11,081 nt of DNA from Schlegelella_A sp035493195 (GTDB lineage: Bacteria; Pseudomonadota; Gammaproteobacteria; Burkholderiales; Burkholderiaceae_C). Numbering within the stretch: position 1 is the stretch's first letter; each line of letters begins with the position of its first letter. Position numbers and translations under genes: made by a program. The notes under the pieces are model-generated. The model was given only the letters and a program-made list of their open reading frames with translations. It ran no database searches and was not told the origin of the DNA. Below are positions 1 through 5,676 of the stretch, in pieces. Location of the stretch: assembly GCA_035493195.1 (NCBI GenBank), contig DATJIM010000090.1:1-11081 (forward strand), given 5' to 3'.

Positions 1-1533
1 TCGGGCGGCTGGCGGATGCGGCTGCAGCTCGCGCGCGCGCTGATGTGCCCCGCCGACCTGATGCTGCTCGACGAACCGACCAACCACCTCGACCTCGACG
101 CGCTCGTCTGGCTCGAGGCGTGGCTGCAGCGCTTCGCCGGCACGACGATCGTGATCAGCCACGACCGCGAGTTCCTCGACGCGGTGACGCGCGTCACCGT
201 CCACCTCGACGAGGCGAAGCTCGTCCGCTACGGCGGCAACTACACCGCGTTCGAGGAGCTGCGCGCGATCCGCATCGAGCAGGCGCAGGCGAATTACGAG
301 AAGCAGCGGGAGCGGATCGCGCACCTGCAGAAGTTCATCGACCGATTCAAGGCGAAGGCGACCAAGGCACGGCAGGCGCAGAGCCGCGTCAAGGCACTGG
401 CGCGGATGGAGCGGCTCGCGCCGGTGCTGACGAGCGCCGACTTCCAGTTCGAGTTCCGCGAGCCGCTGAGCCTGCCGAACCCGATGCTCGCCTTCGCGGA
501 CATCGCGTGCGGCTATCGCAGCGACGACGCCTCCGTTGCCGACAAGCGCATCGTCGACCACATCGACCGCTCGGTGCTCGCCGGCCAGCGGATCGGCATC
601 CTCGGCGCCAACGGCCAGGGCAAGTCGACGTTCGTGAAGACGATCGCCGGCGAGCTCGCGCCGCTCGAAGGCACGATCGTCGCCGGCAAGGGGCTCACGA
701 TCGGCTACTTCGCGCAGCAGGAGCTCGACGTCCTCTCGCCGGCCGACGGCCCGCTCGTCCACCTCGTGCGGCTCGCTCGCGACGTCGGTCCTGCGGCGCG
801 CGAGCAGGAGCTGCGCGACTTCCTCGGCGCGTTCCGCTTCACTGGCGAGATGGTGCAGCAGCCGGTCGGCACGCTGTCGGGCGGCGAGAAGGCGCGGCTC
901 GTCCTGGCGATGCTCGTCTGGCAGCGACCGAATCTGCTGCTGCTCGACGAGCCGACGAACCACCTCGACCTGACGACGCGCGAAGCGCTCAGCATGGCGC
1001 TCAACGAGTTCGAAGGCACCGTCATGCTCGTCAGCCACGACCGCGCGCTGCTGCGCGAGGTCTGCGACGAGTTCTGGCTGGTGAGCGGCGGCACGCTCGC
1101 GCCGTTCGACGGCGACCTCGACGATTACCAGCGCTGGCTGCTCGACCAGTCGCGCGCCGCGGCACGTGCGCTGCGATCGGAGTCGGTTGAAGAGGCCGTG
1201 GTGGCGAGCGAAGCGGCGCCTCGCGCCGCAGGCCGCGCCGCGAGCCAGGCGCGCGCCGCCGAGCGCAAGGCCGCGGCAGCGGCGCGCCAGCAGCGGGCCG
1301 ACGCCGCCAAGCCGTTGAAGCGCGAGCTCAACCTCATCGACAACCGCCTCGGCGTGTTGTTCGCCGAGCGCGACCAGCTCGACGCCGAAGCCGCCGAGCC
1401 CGAACTCGACGCCGAGCAACGCGCCGAGAACGGCCGTCGGCTGAAGGCGGTCGGCGTCGAGATCGAGACGCTCGAGGCGCGCTGGCTCGAGCTCAGCACG
1501 AAGCTCGACGACATCGCAGAATCGGTGGACTGA
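1..1533 (+). CDS. yheS: ABC-F family ATP-binding protein, YheS type (5' end outside window)
   Basis: The reading frame is open from the first base: the first codons give SGGWRMRLQLARAL, the signature motif of the first ABC domain, so the start and the first Walker A lie upstream of the window. The first domain continues with Walker B (LMLLDEPTNHLDL, about 58-96) and the H-switch SHD (157-165). The interdomain linker of ABC-F proteins follows (about 295-410, YEKQRERIAHLQKFIDRF). The second ABC domain has Walker A GANGQGKST (604-630), signature LSGGEKARL (874-900), Walker B LLLLDE (934-951) and SHDR (1033-1044). An Ala/Arg/Glu-rich tail with coiled-coil character ends the protein. The linker wording and the C-terminal extension match E. 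coli YheS better than EttA or Uup, as recalled from those sequences. ABC-F proteins bind the ribosomal E site and act on stalled or starting ribosomes; they have no membrane domain and are not transporters. No truncation is seen apart from the window edge. Confidence 0.93.
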   Translation, partial: SGGWRMRLQLARALMCPADLMLLDEPTNHLDLDALVWLEAWLQRFAGTTIVISHDREFLDAVTRVTVHLDEAKLVRYGGNYTAFEELRAIRIEQAQANYEKQRERIAHLQKFIDRFKAKATKARQAQSRVKALARMERLAPVLTSADFQFEFREPLSLPNPMLAFADIACGYRSDDASVADKRIVDHIDRSVLAGQRIGILGANGQGKSTFVKTIAGELAPLEGTIVAGKGLTIGYFAQQELDVLSPADGPLVHLVRLARDVGPAAREQELRDFLGAFRFTGEMVQQPVGTLSGGEKARLVLAMLVWQRPNLLLLDEPTNHLDLTTREALSMALNEFEGTVMLVSHDRALLREVCDEFWLVSGGTLAPFDGDLDDYQRWLLDQSRAAARALRSESVEEAVVASEAAPRAAGRAASQARAAERKAAAAARQQRADAAKPLKRELNLIDNRLGVLFAERDQLDAEAAEPELDAEQRAENGRRLKAVGVEIETLEARWLELSTKLDDIAESVD

Positions 1534-1546
1534 CACGCTCTCGTCC

Positions 1547-1553
1547 GAAGGAG
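1547..1553 (+). promoter_or_regulatory. Ribosome binding site of ohr
   Basis: GAAGGAG lies 5 bases before the ATG at 1559, a near-perfect Shine-Dalgarno sequence. It lies in the 25-base gap after the yheS stop. No separate promoter is evident in that gap, so ohr may be read from the yheS transcript or from a promoter inside yheS. Confidence 0.75.
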
Positions 1554-1558
1554 ACACG

Positions 1559-1990
1559 ATGACCACCAAGCCCGACAAGATCCTCTACACCGCGCACGCG
1601 ACGTCGACCGGCGGCCGCGACGGCAAGTCGCGCACCGACGACGGCGCGCTCGAGGTCAGGCTGACCGTGCCCAAGGGCCTCGGCGGCAGCGGCGCCGCCG
1701 GCACCAACCCCGAGCAATTGTTCGCCGCGGGGTATTCGGCGTGCTTCATCGGCGCGATGCAGCACGTCGCCCGGGTCCAGAAGGTCGCGCTGCCCGCGGA
1801 CACGTCGATCACGGCCGACGTCGGCATCGGGCCGATCCCGCAAGGGTTCGGCATCCAGGTCGCGTTGCACGTCAGCATCCCGGGCATGGACAAGGACGCG
1901 GCAAGAAAGCTCGTCGACGCTGCGCACCAGGTCTGCCCGTACTCGAACGCGACGCGCGGCAACATCGAGGTCGCCCTCGACGTCGTCTGA
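1559..1990 (+). CDS. ohr: Organic hydroperoxide resistance protein (Ohr/OsmC family)
   Basis: Ohr is a cytoplasmic thiol peroxidase that reduces organic and fatty-acid hydroperoxides to alcohols, using lipoylated proteins as reductant. The 143-residue protein has the family's usual length and all key residues. The peroxidatic Cys62 is in EQLFAAGYSACF, the resolving Cys126 is in VCPYSNATRGNI, Arg20 lies in the TGGRDG turn and Glu52 in NPEQL. Spacing and wording place it with Ohr rather than OsmC. The start is fixed by the strong GAAGGAG site 5 bases upstream. The OhrR (MarR-type) repressor that often sits beside ohr is not in this window. The gene follows yheS by 25 bases on the same strand and converges on the asparaginase gene, with only 9 bases between the two stops and no clear terminator hairpin there. 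Confidence 0.95.
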   Translation: MTTKPDKILYTAHATSTGGRDGKSRTDDGALEVRLTVPKGLGGSGAAGTNPEQLFAAGYSACFIGAMQHVARVQKVALPADTSITADVGIGPIPQGFGIQVALHVSIPGMDKDAARKLVDAAHQVCPYSNATRGNIEVALDVV

Positions 1991-1999
1991 CGCGTTTCG

Positions 2000-2971
2000 C
2001 TAGCGCGACGCGGCAGCCCGCGCGGCGAGCAGGCGAACGATCAGCTCGACGCGCGCCTGCTGCGGCGTCAGCGAAGCCGCCGCGGGCAGCGCGCCGGGCG
2101 CTGCAGGCGTCGGCTCGACGATCGCCCCGGCGAGGCAACGCGTCGCACGCAGCACCGCGCAGCCGCTCGCGGCGGCGTCGGCGAGCGCCGCCTCGAGGGC
2201 ATGGTGCACGGTGCCGTTGCCGGTCGTCGCGACGACGAGCCCCGCGCAACCGGCAGCGAGGAGCGCGCGCACCGCGCGCGGATCGGCCCCTGCCTTGCTC
2301 GTCACGATCTCGACCCACGGCCACGCCGCGTCTTCTGCCGGAAGCCGATCCACGGCGATCCCCGCCTCTGCTGCGACCGGCCAGGCGCGGCGCATCGTGA
2401 GCACGCCGTCGGCGACGACGCCGAGCGGCCCGGCGTCGCCCGAGGCGAACGCATCGAGCCGTTGCGGATGGATCTTGCGCACGTCGCGGCCGGCGTGGAC
2501 GACGCCGGCGACGACCGCGATGACGCCGCGCGCGCCGGGCGCGGTCGCGACAGCCACGGCATCGCGAAGATTGCGCGCACCGTCAGCCTGGCGCGACGTC
2601 GCCGGCCGCATCGCGGCCGTCAGCACGACGGGCTTGCGCGCTGCGACGACGCGATCGATGAAGAACGCCGTCTCCTCGAGCGTGTCGCTGCCGTGGGTGA
2701 CAACGACGCCGGCGACCTCGGCGCGCGCGAGGTGGCGCTCGATCGCGACCGCGAGCGCGCGCCACGTCGCGAAGTCCATGTCCTTGCTGTCGATCTGTGC
2801 GAGCTGCTCGCTCTCGACCGCGATCGCCGCCGGCAGCTGCAGCGCGCCGACGAGCGCCGACACCGGCAGCGACGCCGAGCGATAGCCGAGGTCGTCGTCC
2901 GGCGACGTCGCCTCGCCGGCGATCGTCCCTCCGGTGCCGAGAACGACGACCGTGGAAGCGTGGCTTTGCAT
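2000..2971 (-). CDS. L-asparaginase (asparaginase/glutaminase family)
   Basis: Hydrolyses L-asparagine to aspartate and ammonia, possibly with some glutaminase activity. With the ATG at 2971 the protein has 323 residues, close to the family norm of about 330. The first signature is LGTGGTIAG with nucleophile Thr16. The second is VTHGSDTLEETAFF, where Ser95 takes the place of the second catalytic Thr (Thr89 of E. coli AnsB) and Asp96 follows. MRPATSRQADGARNL and GRDVRK with Lys166 (Lys162 of AnsB) complete the site. GNGTV marks the C-terminal domain. No signal peptide is seen from this start, so a cytoplasmic enzyme is inferred. The frame stays open upstream, with an ATG at 3019 and a GTG at 3064, but those starts would put the AT-rich LexA-box region inside the coding sequence. 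The ATG at 2971 is therefore preferred, although its Shine-Dalgarno sequence is weak. Divergent from lexA. AnsA and AnsB types cannot be separated with certainty, so no symbol is given. Confidence 0.9.
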   Translation of the reverse strand: MQSHASTVVVLGTGGTIAGEATSPDDDLGYRSASLPVSALVGALQLPAAIAVESEQLAQIDSKDMDFATWRALAVAIERHLARAEVAGVVVTHGSDTLEETAFFIDRVVAARKPVVLTAAMRPATSRQADGARNLRDAVAVATAPGARGVIAVVAGVVHAGRDVRKIHPQRLDAFASGDAGPLGVVADGVLTMRRAWPVAAEAGIAVDRLPAEDAAWPWVEIVTSKAGADPRAVRALLAAGCAGLVVATTGNGTVHHALEAALADAAASGCAVLRATRCLAGAIVEPTPAAPGALPAAASLTPQQARVELIVRLLAARAAASR

Positions 2972-2993
2972 TTCGGCGAAACTGGATGAAAAT
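2966..2993 (+). promoter_or_regulatory. Candidate lexA promoter
   Basis: TTGCAT (2966-2971) and GAAAAT (2988-2993) are separated by 16 bases. The -10 element matches TATAAT at 4 of 6 positions and lies inside the first LexA box, which would place the start point of transcription near the second box. That arrangement fits autorepression. The match to consensus is modest and this is an inference by eye. Confidence 0.35.
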
Positions 2994-2997
2994 ACAG
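2982..2997 (+). promoter_or_regulatory. LexA (SOS) box 1
   Basis: CTGGATGAAAATACAG is a 16-base CTG-N10-CAG site of the proteobacterial LexA type, whose core consensus is CTGT-N8-ACAG. The right half is perfect (ACAG); the left half has CTGG instead of CTGT. It lies 44 bases before the lexA start and overlaps the candidate -10 element. Its position upstream of lexA itself, beside a second box, makes a chance match unlikely. Confidence 0.85.
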
Positions 2998-2999
2998 GA

Positions 3000-3015
3000 C
3001 TGGATGTTTGTTCAG
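3000..3015 (+). promoter_or_regulatory. LexA (SOS) box 2
   Basis: CTGGATGTTTGTTCAG is a second CTG-N10-CAG site. It starts 18 bases after the start of box 1, shares its first seven bases (CTGGATG) and is a weaker palindrome (CTGG/TCAG). Paired boxes before lexA also occur in E. coli, where both are bound for autorepression. The two boxes lie on nearly the same helix face, given a spacing of about 1.7 turns, so cooperative or sequential binding are both possible. Confidence 0.75.
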
Positions 3016-3029
3016 CCATCGGACCGCCC

Positions 3030-3035
3030 GAGGAG
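3030..3035 (+). promoter_or_regulatory. Ribosome binding site of lexA
   Basis: GAGGAG lies 6 bases before the ATG at 3042. It decides the start: the same frame is open further upstream, but a longer protein would read through both LexA boxes and has no comparable site. Confidence 0.75.
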
Positions 3036-3041
3036 CACACG

Positions 3042-3716
3042 ATGCCCGAGACGCCGAAGCTCACCGACCGTCAGCAGCAGATCCTCGACCTCGTGCAAAG
3101 CGCGATCGAGCGCAGCGGCGCGCCGCCGACGCGCGCCGAGATCGCCGCCGAACTCGGCTTTCGCTCGGCGAACGCCGCCGAGGAGCACTTGCAGGCGCTG
3201 GCGCGCAAAGGCGTGATCGAGCTCGTCGGCGGGACATCGCGCGGCATTCGTCTTCAGTCTGACACATTGCGCGCGCTCAACCAGGCGCGCGGCAAGCAGT
3301 TCAGTCTGCCGCTGCCGAGCCTTGCGCAGCTCTCGTTGCCGCTCGTCGGCCGCGTCGCCGCGGGCAGCCCGATCCTCGCGCAGGAGCACATCGACCGCAC
3401 CTTCCTGATGGAGGCGAGCATGTTCTCGCGCCGTCCCGACTACCTGCTCAAGGTGCGCGGCATGAGCATGCGCGACGCCGGCATCATGGACGGCGACCTC
3501 CTGGCGGTGCAGAAGGCGAGCGAGGCGCGCAGCGGTCAGATCGTCGTCGCCCGCCTCGGCGAGGACGTCACCGTGAAGCGCTTCAAGCGGACCCGCAACG
3601 GCGTCGAGCTCGTCGCCGAGAACCCCGACTTCAAGACGATCGTCGTCGGCCCCGGGGATACCTTCGCGATCGAAGGCCTCGCCGTCGGCCTGATCCGCAA
3701 CAACATGCTGATGTGA
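3042..3716 (+). CDS. lexA: LexA repressor, SOS regulator
   Basis: LexA represses DNA-damage genes and cleaves itself when RecA filaments form on single-stranded DNA. The 224-residue protein starts with a winged helix-turn-helix domain (about 1-70: LTDRQQQILDLVQ, PPTRAEIAAELGF, KGVIELV). A linker follows that is longer than in E. coli LexA (202 residues). The S24 peptidase-like domain comes next: cleavage site Ala107-Gly108 in GRVAAGSP, nucleophile Ser142 in VRGMSM, and Lys179 in EDVTVKRFKR. All three catalytic elements are intact. The start is supported by GAGGAG and by the normal MPETPKLTDRQ N-terminus. Two LexA boxes lie directly upstream, so autoregulation is expected. The last bases overlap the GTG start of the next gene by four. 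Confidence 0.97.
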   Translation: MPETPKLTDRQQQILDLVQSAIERSGAPPTRAEIAAELGFRSANAAEEHLQALARKGVIELVGGTSRGIRLQSDTLRALNQARGKQFSLPLPSLAQLSLPLVGRVAAGSPILAQEHIDRTFLMEASMFSRRPDYLLKVRGMSMRDAGIMDGDLLAVQKASEARSGQIVVARLGEDVTVKRFKRTRNGVELVAENPDFKTIVVGPGDTFAIEGLAVGLIRNNMLM

Positions 3717-4483
3717 GCGCGCAGCGGCTGGCCTGCGTCGTGGCGTTGATCGCCACGACGTGCGCGCACGCCGGCGACGAAGAAGCTCCCCAGGCGACCC
3801 CGTATCGGCCGAGCGTCTCGACGCCGGCGCAGCTGTCGGCGCCCGGCTGGCTGGAGGTCGAGGCAGGCGGCCTGCGGGCTCGCTTTGCCGACGGCTCGCG
3901 GCGCGACAGCGTTCCGCTGACGCTCAAGCTCGCGTTCTCGCCCGACTGGGGAGTGCGCGTGTCGACCGACGCGCGGGCGCGCCTCGACGGTCCGACCGGC
4001 GAGCGCACGTCCGGAGGTGGCGACACCGCGCTGATCCTGAAACGCCGCTTCGCCGTCGACGATGCGTCGGCGCTCGGTCTCGAAGGCGGCGTGTCGCTGC
4101 CGACCGCGAAGAGCGGCCTTGGCAGCGGCGGCACGGATGTCTTCGTCACCGCGATCTACAGCGCGGACCTTCCGGCGGGCTTGCACACCGACGTCAATCT
4201 CGAAGCGACTCGACTGCAGCGCGTCGACGCGGGCAGCGGCCGCACCCAGTGGCTGTGGGCAGCTGCGCTGTCGAAGGTGCTCGACGATCGCTGGGGGCTG
4301 ACGATCGAGCCTTCGGGGACGCGACAGAAGGGCGTCGACGGCACGGCGCAGCTCCTCGGCGCGGTGACGTTCAACGCGTCGCGCCGCCTCGTGCTCGACG
4401 CCGGCCTCGCGCGCAGCCTGCGCCATGGCGAGCGCGAACGCTCGGCATTCGCCGGCATCACCTGGCTCGCGGCGCAGCTCTGA
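3713..4483 (+). CDS. Putative outer-membrane beta-barrel protein (transporter-like, PF13557 type)
   Basis: The 256-residue protein begins with a probable signal peptide (MSAQRLACVVALIATTCAHA, cleavage expected after residue 20). The rest is rich in alternating beta-strand patterns separated by turns. Features include LEVEAGGLRARF, GGDTALILKRRFAVDD and LEGGVSLPTAKSGLGSGGTDVFVTAIYSADL. The last of these resembles the family annotated as MetA-pathway of phenol degradation outer-membrane proteins, which are barrel proteins of unproven function. No cytoplasmic enzyme motif is present. The GTG start overlaps the lexA stop by four bases (GTGA), so translation is probably coupled to lexA and the gene may rise during SOS. 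An ATG two bases upstream is out of frame. The role is unknown; solute passage through the outer membrane is a guess from the fold. Confidence 0.72.
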   Translation: MSAQRLACVVALIATTCAHAGDEEAPQATPYRPSVSTPAQLSAPGWLEVEAGGLRARFADGSRRDSVPLTLKLAFSPDWGVRVSTDARARLDGPTGERTSGGGDTALILKRRFAVDDASALGLEGGVSLPTAKSGLGSGGTDVFVTAIYSADLPAGLHTDVNLEATRLQRVDAGSGRTQWLWAAALSKVLDDRWGLTIEPSGTRQKGVDGTAQLLGAVTFNASRRLVLDAGLARSLRHGERERSAFAGITWLAAQL

Positions 4484-4588
4484 GGCCGGTCGAGAACTGA
4501 GCCGTCTGGCGCCGCCTTTTCGCGCCTTGGCAGCAGCGCGCGGCTCGAACAATCGCCAGCACCGGCACTGCCGGCGTCGTCGTCGCCG
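4484..4588 (+). other. Intergenic gap, no recognised element
   Basis: This 105-base gap follows the beta-barrel gene. The frame of the next small gene is open through it but contains no in-frame ATG or GTG. I see no hairpin followed by T residues, no LexA box and no convincing promoter hexamers. Confidence 0.5.
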
Positions 4589-5041
4589 ATGCTTCGCTCT
4601 CTCCTCTCGTCCTGGCTGCTCTCGTCCCCGAGCGCCATCGCGCGTTCGCGGTCCTCGCGCTCGCCGGTCGAGAGCGTGCCGCCGCCGAGCGACGATCGCA
4701 GCTGGCCGTCGCGACTCGGCGAGTGGTTGATGGCGAGCGGTTGGCGCGTCGCACCGGCGGAGTCGACGTCGTTCGGCCGGCGCGGCGAGGCCCTCGCCGC
4801 GGCCAGGCTCGACTTCGCCGAGGCGCTGTTCGACGTCCGCACCGACGCCGCCGCCGACACGCTCGACCGCATCGCCGAGAGCGATCGTCTGCACGAGCTG
4901 TGGCATCTGCGCGCCGAGGTGTTCGCACGTGTCGCGCAGCGGCACGGCCAGGCCGAAGCCGAGCGGCGCCTTGCCGCGCTCGACTCGCACTTCGCGCGCC
5001 GCGCGCGGCCGATGACGCGACGCGCTTCGGCGCGCCGCTGA
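4589..5041 (+). CDS. Small hypothetical protein, family not recognised
   Basis: The predicted protein has 150 residues: a Ser/Arg/Pro-rich N-terminus (about 1-45), then an alpha-helical, charged segment (about 60-135) with the wording RLDFAEALFDVRTDAAADTL, HELWHLRAEVFARVAQ and AEAERRLAALDSHF, and a basic Arg-rich tail. The helical part has regular third-position GC bias and hydrophobic spacing typical of a real protein, while the opposite strand in this stretch gives only Arg-rich low-complexity translations. I cannot assign a family. There is no membrane segment beyond a weakly hydrophobic start (MLRSLLSSWLL). The ATG has no clear Shine-Dalgarno sequence, so the true start may differ. It follows the lexA and beta-barrel pair by 105 bases and ends 9 bases before the convergent DUF1993 gene. 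Confidence 0.6.
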   Translation: MLRSLLSSWLLSSPSAIARSRSSRSPVESVPPPSDDRSWPSRLGEWLMASGWRVAPAESTSFGRRGEALAAARLDFAEALFDVRTDAAADTLDRIAESDRLHELWHLRAEVFARVAQRHGQAEAERRLAALDSHFARRARPMTRRASARR

Positions 5042-5050
5042 CCCGACGAT

Positions 5051-5575
5051 TCAGGCCGCCGCGGCCTGCGGCAACGCGCCGAGGAAATCGGCCTTGCCGA
5101 GCTCGACGCCGTTGTGGCGCAGGAGCGCGTAGGTCGTCGTGACGTGGAAGAAGAAGTTCGGCAGCGCGAACGTCTTCAAGTACGCCTCGCCGGTCATCGT
5201 GATCGAGCCGGCGCGGCGCGGCACCGAGATCTCGCGCGCGTCGCTGCCATCGATCTGCGCGACGGGGATCGACTGCAGGTAGTCGATCGTCTTCCTGACG
5301 CGCTGGCGCAGCTCGTCGATCGTCTTCTCGTCGTCGGGAAACGGCGGCGCTTCGACGCCGGCGAGGCGCGCGACGCAGAACTTGGCGGCGTCGCACGCGA
5401 TCTGGATCTGCGTCGGCAGCGGCAGCATGTCGGGCGCGAGGCGCGCCCCGAGATACACCGACGGCTCGAACTTCTTGTCGCGCGCGTGCGACTCGGCCTT
5501 GTCGAGCCAGCCCACCAGGTTGCCGAGCATGCGAACGAACACCGGCACGCTTGCCGAATGCATGGTGAGGGCCAT
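5051..5575 (-). CDS. DUF1993 family protein
   Basis: A 174-residue cytoplasmic protein that matches the DUF1993 family over its full length. It shows MHSASVPVFVRMLGNLVGWLDKA at the start, ARLAPDMLPLPTQIQIACDAAKFCVARLAGV at about 44-74, IDGSDAREI at about 108-116 and the family's hallmark LPNFFFHVTTTYALLRHNGVELGK at about 138-161. DUF1993 proteins are related in fold to DinB/YfiT four-helix bundles; their biochemical role is not established. The chosen ATG at 5575 has AAGGA six bases upstream on the minus strand (complement of 5582-5586). Longer in-frame starts lack this. A weak minus-strand promoter may be read as TTGTGC (complement of 5630-5635) and TACGAT (complement of 5605-5610), with a rather long 19-base spacer. 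The gene stands alone, convergent with the small hypothetical gene and divergent from the dehydrogenase gene. Confidence 0.9.
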   Translation of the reverse strand: MALTMHSASVPVFVRMLGNLVGWLDKAESHARDKKFEPSVYLGARLAPDMLPLPTQIQIACDAAKFCVARLAGVEAPPFPDDEKTIDELRQRVRKTIDYLQSIPVAQIDGSDAREISVPRRAGSITMTGEAYLKTFALPNFFFHVTTTYALLRHNGVELGKADFLGALPQAAAA

Positions 5576-5581
5576 CGCGGA

Positions 5582-5586
5582 TCCTT
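5582..5586 (-). promoter_or_regulatory. Ribosome binding site of the DUF1993 gene
   Basis: Read on the minus strand, AAGGA lies 6 bases before the ATG at 5575. It selects this start over in-frame upstream codons that would add a non-conserved Arg/Ser-rich leader. Confidence 0.65.
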
Positions 5587-5676
5587 GCAGCTGAGAAAGC
5601 CGCGATCGTAGCGGCGCTCGGGAGCGCGTGCACAATCGGACGACCGGGCCGCAGCGACGCCGGCCACGATCGACCC

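Noticed and set aside
1991..1999. Possible terminator between ohr and the asparaginase gene
   Set aside because: Only 9 bases separate the stops, and no stem with a T run can be drawn there.
2934..3041. Upstream in-frame ATG for lexA at 2934
   Set aside because: It would add 36 residues read through both LexA boxes and the promoter; the ATG at 3042 has a good ribosome site and the normal LexA N-terminus.
2972..3064. Longer asparaginase starts (ATG 3019, GTG 3064)
   Set aside because: They would add a non-conserved Ser-rich leader encoded by the AT-rich LexA-box region and, for the GTG, overlap lexA itself. A signal peptide is not evident in the added part.
3536..4990. A 484-codon minus-strand frame opposite the end of lexA, the barrel gene and the small gene
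   Set aside because: It overlaps the catalytic part of lexA and has no recognisable domain; composition is that of an antisense shadow.
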